This document shows positions 16,847-26,130 of a stretch of 64,000 nucleotides of DNA, in pieces. Below the pieces are notes generated by a model, which had not been told where the DNA came from, searched no databases, and saw nothing but the letters and a program-made list of their open reading frames with translations. Where the stretch lies: the NCBI RefSeq assembly GCF_015223355.1, contig NZ_JADFFK010000021.1, forward strand, positions 62,001 through 126,000. The letters run 5' to 3'. The stretch comes from Salipiger mangrovisoli. GTDB taxonomy: Bacteria > Pseudomonadota > Alphaproteobacteria > Rhodobacterales > Rhodobacteraceae. Numbering within the stretch: the stretch's first letter is position 1; each line of letters opens with the position of its first letter. The translations under genes and the position numbers were made by a program.

Positions 16847-16877
16847 TTGAAGCTACAGTTGCTGTAGCTCTTATACC
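16847..16877 (+). promoter_or_regulatory. MerR-type operator/promoter of the metal ATPase gene
   Basis: A perfect palindrome AGCTACAG-TTG-CTGTAGCT (16851-16869) lies between a -35 (TTGAAG, 16847-16852) and a -10 (TATACC, 16872-16877). The spacer is 19 bp, longer than the normal 17, which is the hallmark of promoters activated by MerR-type regulators. It is 35 nt upstream of the ATPase start. Confidence 0.88.
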
Positions 16878-16911
16878 GAGGCCCAATCGGGAATCGCAAT
16901 GGAGCAGCGGC

Positions 16912-19200
16912 ATGTCGATTGAGAGCAGAACAGCCCACGAATGGCGCGTGACCGGCATGGATTGCGGCTCCTGCGCTGCGAAGGTCCGCGGCGCCGTCGA
17001 ACGCCTGCCCGGTGTCGCGGATGTAGAGGTCGCGCTCATGCCCGAACGTCTGAGCCTGACGCTCGATGCGCGTCAGACCGCTCCCGAGACCATCGAGAGC
17101 GCCGTGCGTGGCATCGGCTTCGGCATCGCTCCCAAGGGTGCCCCGCCCGAGACGCCGCAGAAGAGTTTCATTCTGCCCGAGGGGGCGTTCCCCGACATGG
17201 CATCGGTCTCTGCGGCGGACAGCACACCGCTGGACGAAGCGCCGACCGAGGCCGCGGCCGACCAGCCCTGGTACCGGAGCGCGAAGGGCAAGCTGGTGAT
17301 CCTCACCGGCGGTCTGCTCGCCGCGGCCTGGGGCGCGCGCCTCGGTCTCGGGGCCGAGAGCGCGCATTGGGCCTTTGTCCTTGCCACGCTGATCGGTCTC
17401 TTCCCGGTGGCCCGACGCGCGCTTGCCATGGCCCGCGCGCGCATGCCCTTCACCATCGAAATGCTGATGTCGATCGCCGGCCTCGGCGCGCTGATGATCG
17501 GCGCTCCGGAAGAGGCCGCGCTGGTGGTCTTCCTCTTCGCCGTCGGCGAACTGCTCGAAGGCCTGTCCGCGGAAAAGGCGCGCAACGGCATCCGCGCGCT
17601 TTCGACGCTCGTGCCGAAGACCGCCCGGCTCGAGGTGGGCACCCGGACGCGGGAGGTCGCGGCGGAGCGGCTCGGGATCGGAGAGGTGGTGCAGGTGCGT
17701 CCCGGCGACCGGGTGCCCTGCGACGGCGAGGTGATCGAGGGCACCTCCGGCGTCGATGAAAGCCCGGTGACCGGCGAGAGCGTGCCCAGCCTCAAGGAGC
17801 CCGGATCGACGGTCTTCGCAGGGTCGATCAACACCGAGGCGCTGCTGCGTGTCCGCGTGACAAGGAGCGCCGAGGAGAACACCATCGCCCGCATCCTGCG
17901 GCTGGTGTCCGAAGCCGAGAGCGCCCGCGCGCCGACCGAGCGTTTCATCGACCGCTTCAGCCGGGTCTACATGCCCGCCGTCGTGGCTGCGGCAGTGCTG
18001 GTGGCCCTGCTCCCGCCGCTGATGCTCGGTCAGCCCTGGGGCGACTGGACCTATCGCGCGCTGGCGCTGCTGCTGATCGGCTGCCCCTGCGCGCTGGTCA
18101 TCTCGGTCCCGGCGTCCATCGCCTCGGCACTTGCGACCGGCGCGCGGAACGGGCTGTTGATGAAGGGCGGCAAGGTCATCGAGGCAAGCGCGCGGGTCAC
18201 GGATGTGGCTTTTGACAAGACGGGAACGCTCACACGGGGCACGCCGCGCGTCACCGATGTGGCTGCGCTGGAGGTCCCCGACACCGAGCTGCTTGCGCTT
18301 GCCGCCGGGGTCGAGCTTGGCGCGAGCCATCCGCTCGGCCGGGCGATCTGCGCAGAGGCCGAGGAACGGGGCATTGCCGCGGCGCAGAGCAGCGGCGGCC
18401 GCGGGCTGCCCGGCAAGGGCGCGGAAGCCACGATCGGCGGCGTCACCGTCAGCGTCGGCTCCCCGAGGCTGGCGGAGGAGCGCGGCGCGCTCACAGAGGC
18501 GTTGCGGGCCCAGGTGTCGGCGCTGGAGGCCGAGGGCAAGACCGTGGTGGTCATCCTGCGCGAGGACAGGCCCATGGGGCTGCTTGCGCTGCGCGACGCG
18601 CCGCGCGCCGATGCCGCCGAAGCGATCGCCCAGCTGCAGGCGCTTGGGATCTCCGCGGTCATGCTGACCGGGGACAACCCGCGCACGGCGCAAGCCATTG
18701 CGGACGCGCTTGGCCTGGACCACCGCGCCGGGCTGCTGCCCGAGGACAAGGTCGCGGCGATCCGCGATCTGCGTCACGGAGCGCAGGTGATGATGATCGG
18801 CGACGGCATCAATGATGCCCCGGCGCTGGCCGCCGCGCATGTCGGCGTGGCGATGGGCTCGGGCACCGACGTGGCGCTCGAAACCGCCGATGCGGCGATC
18901 CTGCGCAACCGCGTCACCGATGCCGCGGGCATGATCCGCCTCGCCCGCGCCGCGATGCGGAACATCCGGCAGAACATTGCCATCGCGCTCGGATTGAAGG
19001 CGGTGTTTCTCGTGACCACCGTGCTGGGCGTCACCGGTCTCTGGATCGCCGTCCTTGCCGACACCGGGGCCACCGTGCTGGTCACGCTGAACGCGCTGCG
19101 GCTGCTGGCCTTCCGTCCGTCACCCGTCTCTGGCATCCTCGGCGCGGACCGCAAGGACCTCCCCGGCACAGGCGGCAAACCCGCCCCTGCGACGACCTGA
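16912..19200 (+). CDS. zntA: P1B-type heavy-metal ATPase, Zn/Cd/Pb exporting
   Basis: A 762-residue pump. The N-terminal HMA domain has GMDCGSC (Cys18, Cys21). The membrane core has TGES (actuator), the CPC metal site at residues 391-393, the phosphorylation motif DKTGTLTRG (Asp435), GASHPLG (the HP nucleotide-binding motif) and GDGINDAPAL. The last helices contain LGLKAVFLV and LADTGATVLVTLNA; this Lys and Asp are the markers of the P1B-2 group that exports Zn, Cd and Pb. ATG 16912 is the first start after the MerR-type promoter. The DUF411 gene follows after 13 nt. Confidence 0.93.
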   Translation: MSIESRTAHEWRVTGMDCGSCAAKVRGAVERLPGVADVEVALMPERLSLTLDARQTAPETIESAVRGIGFGIAPKGAPPETPQKSFILPEGAFPDMASVSAADSTPLDEAPTEAAADQPWYRSAKGKLVILTGGLLAAAWGARLGLGAESAHWAFVLATLIGLFPVARRALAMARARMPFTIEMLMSIAGLGALMIGAPEEAALVVFLFAVGELLEGLSAEKARNGIRALSTLVPKTARLEVGTRTREVAAERLGIGEVVQVRPGDRVPCDGEVIEGTSGVDESPVTGESVPSLKEPGSTVFAGSINTEALLRVRVTRSAEENTIARILRLVSEAESARAPTERFIDRFSRVYMPAVVAAAVLVALLPPLMLGQPWGDWTYRALALLLIGCPCALVISVPASIASALATGARNGLLMKGGKVIEASARVTDVAFDKTGTLTRGTPRVTDVAALEVPDTELLALAAGVELGASHPLGRAICAEAEERGIAAAQSSGGRGLPGKGAEATIGGVTVSVGSPRLAEERGALTEALRAQVSALEAEGKTVVVILREDRPMGLLALRDAPRADAAEAIAQLQALGISAVMLTGDNPRTAQAIADALGLDHRAGLLPEDKVAAIRDLRHGAQVMMIGDGINDAPALAAAHVGVAMGSGTDVALETADAAILRNRVTDAAGMIRLARAAMRNIRQNIAIALGLKAVFLVTTVLGVTGLWIAVLADTGATVLVTLNALRLLAFRPSPVSGILGADRKDLPGTGGKPAPATT

Positions 19201-19213
19201 AAGGAGACACCCG

Positions 19214-19681
19214 ATGACCTTGACCCGACGCCGCGTGATCGCAGGCACCGCAAGCCTCGTGACGTTGCTCCCGCTCGCCGCGACGGCGCAGACCGCCTTG
19301 GCCATCCATGTCCTCAAGGACCCCAATTGCGGCTGCTGCACGAGCTGGGTCGACATCCTGCGCGAAGACGGGTTCACCGTCACCTCCGAGAACAGCCTTG
19401 GAACGCTGCTTATGCGCCACAAGCTCGACCGGGGCATCCCGCCGGACATGACCTCCTGCCACACCGGCGAGATCGACGGCTACGTGATCGAAGGCCACGT
19501 CCCTGCGCGGGACATCCGCAGGCTTCTCTCGGAACGGCCCGATGCCATCGGCCTGACGGTGCCCGGAATGCCCTATGGATCGCCCGGCATGGGCCCCGAA
19601 AGCGAGCGGGACGCCTATGACGTCCTGCTGATCCGGAAGGACGGCAGCACCGAGGTCTTCTCCAGCTATGGGGCGGCCTGA
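19214..19681 (+). CDS. DUF411 metal-binding periplasmic protein
   Basis: A 155-residue protein with a Tat-like signal (LTRRRVIAGTASL, then a hydrophobic stretch ending ATAQ). The mature domain has DPNCGCCTSWVD, SCHTGEIDGYVIEGHVP and PGMPYGSPGM, the pattern of DUF411 proteins, which are usually found with metal-resistance genes and are often copper-related. Here it follows the Zn/Cd/Pb-type ATPase by 13 nt, so it is probably in the metal-induced operon. Export through Tat would fit folding with metal in the cytoplasm, but this is inference. Confidence 0.85.
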   Translation: MTLTRRRVIAGTASLVTLLPLAATAQTALAIHVLKDPNCGCCTSWVDILREDGFTVTSENSLGTLLMRHKLDRGIPPDMTSCHTGEIDGYVIEGHVPARDIRRLLSERPDAIGLTVPGMPYGSPGMGPESERDAYDVLLIRKDGSTEVFSSYGAA

Positions 19682-20014
19682 TCCGCTGATCGCATATCCC
19701 CCTCAGAACGACCCTCTCGCGGCGCGCGACCGAGCCTCGCCGTCGATGGGCAGCAAGGCGCGGATCTTCCCCGACCGCTCTCAAGCCGGAGCGATGCAGG
19801 CCATTGCACTGGCCCCGCCGGAAAAATACCCCATGTCTAAGGCGATGCCCGTCTCCGAAACCACATCGGCGGGTGGTGGCGGCGGTGCTTCGAGCCGACC
19901 AAGCCGACGCCGCCCGGAACCGGGGGCACGTCTGGCGGGTCATGTTGAAATAAGCCGGCTTTTGACGGAACGTTTCTTTTGGGCTGACAAGGCAAGCCGG
20001 GGATCGAACGGAAG
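19682..20014. other. Intergenic region between metal operon and GTPase pair
   Basis: 333 nt. A plus-strand frame is open through most of it but is rich in low-complexity Gly/Ser/Arg codons and has no ribosome-binding site or family motif, so I do not call a gene. The last 100 nt (AT-richer) probably hold the promoter of the GTPase genes. Confidence 0.4.
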
Positions 20015-21088
20015 ATGCTGAACAGGATACTGAAGCGCGCGAAAAGGACCCCCGCAGAGGGGGCCGGCGAGGTCATCTTGCCGGTTGTCTGGCTGCTCGG
20101 AAAGACCGGTGCCGGGAAGTCCTCGCTCGTCGGCGCGCTCACCGAGCAGTCCGACGCAGAGGTCGGGGACGGATTCCAGCCCTGTACGCGCTCGGCCCAA
20201 AGCTACGACTTCCCCGAGGAGCAGCCGCTGGTGCGCTTTCTGGACACGCGCGGCCTTGGCGAAGCCGGCTACGATCCAAGCGAAGACCTCGCGGCGTGCC
20301 GCGATCGCAGCCACGTGCTGCTGGTGGTCTGCCGACTGGACGATCCCGTGCAGGGCATGGTGGCCGACGCCGTTGCGGATATCGCCCGCGCCGACGGGCG
20401 GATGCGGGCTATCCTCGTGCTGACCGGCAAGGACCTCGTGCCGGATCCCGACGCCCTTGAGCGCGCCGAGCGCGGCATCGCGGCGCGGATCGGCCGCGCC
20501 GCCGGGCGGGAGATTCCGCGCGTCACCCTCTCGCTCGCGCCAAGCGAGACGGTGGACACCGAAGGTCTCGACGGATTGCGCGCGCAGTTGCTCGAATCCC
20601 TTCCGGCAGCTGGCTTGCTGCTCGAGAAATCCCGCGCCGGCGACGCCGAGCACCGCGAGTTCCAGAAGCACAAGCGCTGCGTGCTGTCCTATGCCGGGGT
20701 CGCCCTGACCAGTGACCTTGCGCCGGTGGTCGGCCTCGTGGCGGTGCCCGCGACACAGCTCAAGATGCTGCACGAGCTGGGCCTGCGCTACGGGATAACA
20801 TGGGACCGCAAGGTCGGCGCGGCCTTCCTCAGCACCATGGGTCTCAGCCTCGGCGCGCGCTATGCCACGAATTTCGGCCTGCGCGAGCTGGCCAAGCTGA
20901 TCCCGGTCTACGGCCAGACCGTGGGGGCCGCCACCGCGGGCGCGATCAGCTTCGCCACCACCTACGCGCTCGGGCGCGCCGCCGCCTATTTCCTCTACCG
21001 CCGCGCGCAGGGCAGCTCGCCCAGCGAGGAGGAGCTGCGTGCCGTCTACCAGCGCGCCTTCCGGAGGTCCTCGGATGAAGCTGACTGA
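20015..21088 (+). CDS. GTPase with C-terminal DUF697/YcjF-like membrane domain
   Basis: A 357-residue protein. The N-terminal GTPase domain has LLGKTGAGKSSL (G1, about residue 29), FLDTRGLGE (G3) and LTGKD (G4). The C-terminal part (residues about 225-330) is hydrophobic and glycine/alanine-rich, with VVGLVAVPATQLKMLHELG and ELAKLIPVYGQTVGAATAG, resembling the DUF697 domain of YcjF-like proteins. It would sit on the inner membrane. The next gene, another GTPase, starts 14 nt before its stop. Function unknown; a membrane-remodelling or stress role is a guess from the fold. Confidence 0.75.
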   Translation: MLNRILKRAKRTPAEGAGEVILPVVWLLGKTGAGKSSLVGALTEQSDAEVGDGFQPCTRSAQSYDFPEEQPLVRFLDTRGLGEAGYDPSEDLAACRDRSHVLLVVCRLDDPVQGMVADAVADIARADGRMRAILVLTGKDLVPDPDALERAERGIAARIGRAAGREIPRVTLSLAPSETVDTEGLDGLRAQLLESLPAAGLLLEKSRAGDAEHREFQKHKRCVLSYAGVALTSDLAPVVGLVAVPATQLKMLHELGLRYGITWDRKVGAAFLSTMGLSLGARYATNFGLRELAKLIPVYGQTVGAATAGAISFATTYALGRAAAYFLYRRAQGSSPSEEELRAVYQRAFRRSSDEAD

Positions 21089-22643
21089 GCGTCTCCGCCC
21101 GGCGCTGCTGCGCTGGGACCGGCTTCTGGCGATCGCCGCCCTTGCCCTGCCTTTCGTGGCGGCCATGCTCGCCGGGTTTGCCTGGATGATCGAACACGGC
21201 TGGCTGATCGAATTCATCGTCGCCTCGATCTCGCTCGGCGGGCTGGTCGCGCTGATCCGGCTGACGCGGCTCTGGCTCCGCGGCCGCGAGGCCGGACCGG
21301 TGACCCGGCCCGACCAGCTGCATGCCCGCATCGACGCCTCGTGGAGCGAGCCCGAGATTGCCGCCTTCGAGGCCGCGCAGGGCTTCATCGCGGAAAAGAC
21401 CTCCAGCGCCTTGCCCTGGGAAGAGCTGCAGCCCGTGGCGCTGGAAGTGGTGCGCCTGGTCGCGTCGGCCTCGGGCAAGGGCGACAAGGGGGTGCTCGAC
21501 TTCACCGTCCCCGAGGCGCTGCTGCTCATCGACCGCGTCGCAGTGCGCCTGCGCGCCGACATCCGCGACAAGGTGCCCTTTTCCGACAGTATCTCGGTCG
21601 GCACGCTGCTCTGGCTCTGGCAGCGCCGCGACGTTGCCTGGAAGGTCAAGAAGCACGGATGGAATGCCTGGCGGGTGATCCGCGCGGTCAAATCGCTGCC
21701 CACCGCCGTGCTGCGCGAGATCGAGGGGGTCATCGCAGAGGGGCATTCCTCCTTCGTCACCAGCGAGGGCACGGCCATCCTTCAGGCGCTGCTGCTCGAG
21801 GAGGTTGCCGCCGCCGCGGTCGAGCTCTATTCGGAGCGGCTGCGCTTCTCGGACACCGAGCTGCTCGATCTCGGCCTCGCCTCCAGCGCGCTCGACCGGG
21901 CACGCCTGGCGGCCAGCGACATGCCGCTGCGTATCGCCGTTGCGGGCCAGATCAGCGCCGGGAAATCCAGCCTCGTCAACGCCCTGCTCGGCGCCGACCT
22001 GGCCGAGGTCGATGTGATCCCGACCACAGACAAGCCCAAGACCTATCCAACCGACTTTGAGGGCGTCGATGCCATGCTGCTGGATATGCCAGGGCTCGAC
22101 GGCGCGCCCCGCCTGGCCAGGACGGTTGCCGAGGAGCTTGCCCGCGCCGACCTCATCGTCTGGACCGTCCGCGCCAACCGCCCCGCGCGCGAGATCGACC
22201 GCGCCACCATTGCGATGCTCCGCGAGATCATCTCGCGCGATCCGCGTCGGCGGATGCCGCCCTTCGTGGTGGCGGTCTCCTGCATCGACGAGCTGCTGCC
22301 CGCCTGGCCCTTCCCGGAAGGGCACCTTGCCGACGACGCAATGGACCGCGTGACCGAGGTTGTCGCGGCGGTGCAGCGCGACATCGCCGACCCGCGTGTC
22401 ACCGCCAATACCATCCCCGTGGTGCTGACCGAGCCCGACTGGAACATCGACCGCCTGCGGGCGCGGATCGACAACCTTATCGGGCCGGCGCTCGACACCC
22501 AGAGAAACCGGTTGCGAATCGAGGCGCGGACCGGCGGCGTTCTGGCCGAGGCAGGACGCGCCGGGCGCGGGCTGCGCGGCGCGCTCGCCGCGTTCGGGAA
22601 GAAGTACACGCAAGGCGACGAGGCGTCGGACGGCGAAAGCTAG
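21075..22643 (+). CDS. Membrane-anchored GTPase (dynamin/YfjP-like)
   Basis: A 522-residue protein. Two hydrophobic segments near the N terminus (residues about 17-42 and 44-62) anchor it. A helical region of about 200 residues follows, then a GTPase domain: AGQISAGKSSLVNALLG (G1, near residue 295), TTDKPKTYP (switch I), LLDMPGLDG (G3), and SCIDEL in place of a classical NKxD. Overlap with the upstream GTPase gene by 14 nt means translational coupling, so the products probably work together. I do not recognise a characterised homologous pair. Confidence 0.75.
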   Translation: MKLTERLRPALLRWDRLLAIAALALPFVAAMLAGFAWMIEHGWLIEFIVASISLGGLVALIRLTRLWLRGREAGPVTRPDQLHARIDASWSEPEIAAFEAAQGFIAEKTSSALPWEELQPVALEVVRLVASASGKGDKGVLDFTVPEALLLIDRVAVRLRADIRDKVPFSDSISVGTLLWLWQRRDVAWKVKKHGWNAWRVIRAVKSLPTAVLREIEGVIAEGHSSFVTSEGTAILQALLLEEVAAAAVELYSERLRFSDTELLDLGLASSALDRARLAASDMPLRIAVAGQISAGKSSLVNALLGADLAEVDVIPTTDKPKTYPTDFEGVDAMLLDMPGLDGAPRLARTVAEELARADLIVWTVRANRPAREIDRATIAMLREIISRDPRRRMPPFVVAVSCIDELLPAWPFPEGHLADDAMDRVTEVVAAVQRDIADPRVTANTIPVVLTEPDWNIDRLRARIDNLIGPALDTQRNRLRIEARTGGVLAEAGRAGRGLRGALAAFGKKYTQGDEASDGES

Positions 22644-22823
22644 GGTCCCCGCCTTGCGCAGTCCCCAAGCGTTTCGACCTTCCCCGGCATCAAAGGACGC
22701 AAGGGAAATCATCGACTTGCCTACACCCTGCCGCAGCTCCATGGCAAAAGGACACGCGGCTGCGCGCCGCCCGAGGCGGCAGCATCGGACAGCCCGGAAC
22801 CACCATCAGGGACAGGACAAGAC

Positions 22824-23786
22824 ATGGCAGTGAAGACGGCGATCATCGGTCTGGGGATCATGGGACGACGGATGCTCGAACACATGCGGCAGCACGAGGG
22901 CTACAGCGTCACCGCGATGTGGGACCCCTCGCCCGACGGCTGCGCGGCCGCCCGCGCGCTGGCCCCCGAAACGCCGCTCGCAGCCTCTGCCGAAGAGGCC
23001 ATGGCGGGGGCCGATCTGGTCTATCTTGCCTGCCCGCCCGTGCCCCGCATGGCCTATGCCCTGGCCGCGGCCAAGGCCGGCAAGGCGGTGTTTCTCGAAA
23101 AACCCCTCGGCGTCGATCTGACCGCCAGCGAGGAGTTGGTGGCGAAGCTCGCGCAGAGCGGCGTTCCTGCGGCGGTGAACTTCACCCAAGCGGCGGGTGC
23201 GGCGCTGCACAATGTCTCGGCAGCCGCGGCCTCCGGGGCCATGGGCGAGATGGTCGGCGTGGACATGGTTGTCACCTATGCCGCCTGGCCCCGCGCCTGG
23301 CAGCAGGCCGCCGACTGGCTGCGATTCCGCGACGAGGGCGGCATGACGCGCGAGGTGATCTCGCACTTCCTGTTCTTCACCCAGCGCATCCTCGGGCCGC
23401 TCACTGTCACCTGGGCGCGGCCGTCCTATCCGGCGGACCCGGCGCTCTGCGAGACCGCCCTGCTTGCCCGGCTCGAGAACGCCGCCGGCGTTCCGGTGTC
23501 GATCCTCGCTACCGTCGGAGGGGCGCAGCCGGACCGCCAGGAGGTCACCCTCAAGGGCAGCAAGGCCAGCCACCGGGTCGCGAACTTCTCGGACGAGTCG
23601 GTTTCGACAGGGGCGGCGTTCGAGGCCGTGGCGGCCCCCTCCGGAGAGCCGCGCGCCGTGGCGCTGCGCGCCCAGCTCGATCAGCTTCTCCATTGCATCG
23701 CCGGGCAGCCGCACCGGCTCGCCACCCCGCAGGAAGCGCTGGAGGTCCAGCGCCTGGTCGAGGACATGCTGCGCGGCAGGACCTGA
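22824..23786 (+). CDS. Gfo/Idh/MocA family NAD(P)-dependent oxidoreductase
   Basis: A 320-residue protein with an N-terminal Rossmann fold (TAIIGLGIMGRRML), a VYLACPP segment at the end of the nucleotide-binding half, and the family motif AVFLEKPLGVDL near residue 95. The C-terminal half has the expected alpha/beta substrate domain. It has a good Shine-Dalgarno (GGGACAGGACAAGAC) upstream. The substrate, usually a sugar or sugar-like compound, is unknown; it stands alone 180 nt after the GTPase pair. Confidence 0.85.
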   Translation: MAVKTAIIGLGIMGRRMLEHMRQHEGYSVTAMWDPSPDGCAAARALAPETPLAASAEEAMAGADLVYLACPPVPRMAYALAAAKAGKAVFLEKPLGVDLTASEELVAKLAQSGVPAAVNFTQAAGAALHNVSAAAASGAMGEMVGVDMVVTYAAWPRAWQQAADWLRFRDEGGMTREVISHFLFFTQRILGPLTVTWARPSYPADPALCETALLARLENAAGVPVSILATVGGAQPDRQEVTLKGSKASHRVANFSDESVSTGAAFEAVAAPSGEPRAVALRAQLDQLLHCIAGQPHRLATPQEALEVQRLVEDMLRGRT

Positions 23787-23859
23787 GGCCGTCGCAGACG
23801 ATTGCCGGGGCGCCTCACGGTGCCTTGGCCCTTGGAGGCTTGGGGCGGCCGGATCGCCA

Positions 23860-24040
23860 CGCCCCGCGCAGGGCATCTTCCGCGTCGCCCGCTGCGCGTC
23901 AGCTCTTGCGCCGCCAGCAGCGCGAACCCGCCGGGCAACACCGGCAGCGCGGCAGGCAGCGGCACCGGCGGCATATCGAACCCGAAGAAGTTCCGGCCAG
24001 ACGGGGGAGAGGTCGCAGAGACCGAAGGCTCGCGAGCCAA
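23860..24040 (-). pseudogene. Possible remnant of a VPLPA-CTERM protein
   Basis: In a 366-nt gap a minus-strand frame reads MPPVPLPAALPVLPGGFALL from position 23974, followed by a few residues and RSGRRGR. This is the VPLPA motif, hydrophobic helix and basic tail of Rhodobacteraceae protein-sorting signals, but with a proline in the helix and no mature protein domain upstream that I recognise. It could be the damaged end of a lost gene. The rest of the gap holds nothing I can name. Confidence 0.35.
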
Positions 24041-24152
24041 AGGTCCCTACCGCGCCGAGATCAAGTGCGGCATTGGCGCAAGGCTCTATCAATGGAAGGG
24101 CGGTGGTGTCTCGGGCGAGATGGCGGCACGCCGGGCGAAGCGGCGGGCGGGA

Positions 24153-24728
24153 TCAGGAGATACCGGGGCTGATGACTTCCCGCGGCGTCACGATCAGATC
24201 GAGCGGCGCGTCGGTAGGTTCGAGCGGGATCTGTCCGGCCTCTTGCTCGGCATAGGCGAAGCCGATGGCGTAAGCCGGCCGCGCGCTGCGCAGCGCGGCC
24301 AGCGTCCGGTCGTAGAACCCGCCGCCATATCCCAGCCGGTGACCGCCGCGGGTGAAGGCGAGAAGTGGCACGATGAGGATCTCGGGGGTCAGAAAGTCGA
24401 GCGCCTCGGGGACCAGCGCGCCATAGGGGCCGGGAACCAGCGTCATGTCGGGCTCCCATCTGGCAAAGCGCAGCGGCTGGCCCTTGGCCCCGATCACCGG
24501 GATGGCCACCGGGCCATGTGCCGCGGCTTCGGCCATGGCAGGCAGCGGGTCGATCTCGGAGCGGATCGGCATGTAACCCGAGAGCGGCACGCCGCGATAG
24601 CCCGCCAGCACCGCGCTCAGCATCCCTGCCCCGGCCCCGGTGTCGGCGGCATGGGCCGCATCGCGGCGGCGGGCCGCCTCGGACCGGGCGCTGCGCTTGA
24701 GATCGGCCAGGTCGGGGTTCGGCGTCAT
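24153..24728 (-). CDS. 5-formyltetrahydrofolate cyclo-ligase
   Basis: A 191-residue enzyme that converts 5-formyl-THF to 5,10-methenyl-THF with ATP. It has the N-terminal KRSARSEAARRR, SGYMPIRSEIDPLP (substrate loop), and the ATP-binding LGYGGGFYDRTL near residue 145. I use ATG 24728 (MTPNPDLADL); an upstream in-frame start at 24758 would overlap mgtE. It lies 7 nt after mgtE in the same direction. Confidence 0.92.
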   Translation of the reverse strand: MTPNPDLADLKRSARSEAARRRDAAHAADTGAGAGMLSAVLAGYRGVPLSGYMPIRSEIDPLPAMAEAAAHGPVAIPVIGAKGQPLRFARWEPDMTLVPGPYGALVPEALDFLTPEILIVPLLAFTRGGHRLGYGGGFYDRTLAALRSARPAYAIGFAYAEQEAGQIPLEPTDAPLDLIVTPREVISPGIS

Positions 24729-24735
24729 GGCAGAC

Positions 24736-26130
24736 TCACAGCAGGAAGAGGGCCGCAAGGCCGAGGAAGGAGAGGAACCCCACCACGTCGGTGGTGGTGG
24801 TCACGAAGGTGCCCGAGGCCAGTGCCGGGTCGATCTTCATCCGATCGAGCGCCACCGGCACCATGATCCCGGCAAAAGCGGCAGTCAGCAGGGTGATCAC
24901 CATCGCCGAAGCGATCACCACGCCCAGCATGGGCGAGCCAAACCACAGGAATTCCAGCACCGCGATGGCCAGCGCGAAGACCGCGCCATTGACCATGCCA
25001 ACGCCGATCTCGCGGCCAACCACGCGCCAGAAGTTCGAGCCGGTGAGATCCTTGGTCGCCAGCGCCCGCACCGTCACCGTCAGCACCTGCGTACCAGCGT
25101 TGCCGCCCATCGAGGCCACGATGGGCATCAGCACGGCGAGCGCCACGATCTGCGCGATCACGTCCTCGAATTGCGCGATGACGAAACTCGAGAGCAGCGC
25201 CGTGCCGAGATTCACCGCCAGCCAGGGCGTGCGCTGGCGTACGGTGGCAAAAACGCTGTCCGAGATGTGGCTCTCCTCGCCGACGCCGGCGAGGCGCAGG
25301 ATGTCTTCCTCGTGCTCCTCGTCGAGCACCGCCATGGCGTCATCGATGGTGATCACGCCGACCAGCCGCTCGTTCTCGTCCACCACGGGAGCCGAGATCA
25401 GGTGGTACTGGTTGAAGGCATAGGCGACCTCGGATTCCGGGCGGGTGACCGGGATCACGTGGAAAGTCTCCTCGACCAGCGACTTCAGCAGCACCTCGCG
25501 GCGCGAGGCCATGAGCTTGCCGAGCGTCACGTTGCCCACCGGGCGCAGCTTCGGGTCGACGAGGATGATGTGGTAGAACTGCTCGGGCAGATCCTCCGAG
25601 CTGCGCAGGAAGTCGATCGCCTCGCCGACGTTCCAGTGCTCGGGGGCCATCACCACCTCGCGCTGCATCAGGCGGCCGGCGGAATACTCGGGATAGGTCA
25701 GCGATTTCTCGACCGCGACCCGGTCGCTGTCCTCGAGCACCTCGAGGATGGCGTCCTGCTGCGCCTGATCGAGGTCTTCCAGCAGGTCGACCACGTCGTC
25801 GGAATCAAGCTCGCGGACGGCCTCGGCCAGCACCTCGGGGGTCAGCGCGCGGATCACTTCCTCGCGGATCGACTCGTCGAGTTCCGACAGGATCTCGCCG
25901 TCGAATTCCTTGTCGTAGAGCTTGATCAGCCGCATCCGGTCGAAGGCGTTGATCTGCTCGAGAAGGTCGGCGATGTCGGCGGCGTGCAGCGGCTCCATGA
26001 GCGCGACGAGCTGCTCGCGGTCGCCCACGTCGACCGCGTAGAGGATCGCCGAGACCACCTTGCGCTCGAGCGGGTTGGTCTCGTCCTCGTGGGTCTCTTC
26101 CGCCGCCGGGTTTCCGGTCTCTTCGGTCAT
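24736..26130 (-). CDS. mgtE: Magnesium transporter MgtE
   Basis: A 464-residue Mg2+ channel of the MgtE family. In order: an N-terminal superhelical domain (LVALMEPLHAADIADLLEQ), two CBS domains (residues about 145-265, with the second holding ISAPVVDENERLVGVITIDDAM), and a five-helix membrane domain with SMGGNAGTQVLTVTVRALA, the ion-pore signature. The N and CBS domains sense cytosolic Mg2+ and close the pore. I see no M-box-like structure in the 120 nt upstream, so control is probably at the protein level. Confidence 0.95.
   Translation of the reverse strand: MTEETGNPAAEETHEDETNPLERKVVSAILYAVDVGDREQLVALMEPLHAADIADLLEQINAFDRMRLIKLYDKEFDGEILSELDESIREEVIRALTPEVLAEAVRELDSDDVVDLLEDLDQAQQDAILEVLEDSDRVAVEKSLTYPEYSAGRLMQREVVMAPEHWNVGEAIDFLRSSEDLPEQFYHIILVDPKLRPVGNVTLGKLMASRREVLLKSLVEETFHVIPVTRPESEVAYAFNQYHLISAPVVDENERLVGVITIDDAMAVLDEEHEEDILRLAGVGEESHISDSVFATVRQRTPWLAVNLGTALLSSFVIAQFEDVIAQIVALAVLMPIVASMGGNAGTQVLTVTVRALATKDLTGSNFWRVVGREIGVGMVNGAVFALAIAVLEFLWFGSPMLGVVIASAMVITLLTAAFAGIMVPVALDRMKIDPALASGTFVTTTTDVVGFLSFLGLAALFLL

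Noticed and set aside
19668-20021. Plus-strand 117-codon frame after the DUF411 gene
   Set aside because: Overlaps the end of the DUF411 gene, has low-complexity Gly/Ser/Arg content and no ribosome-binding site.
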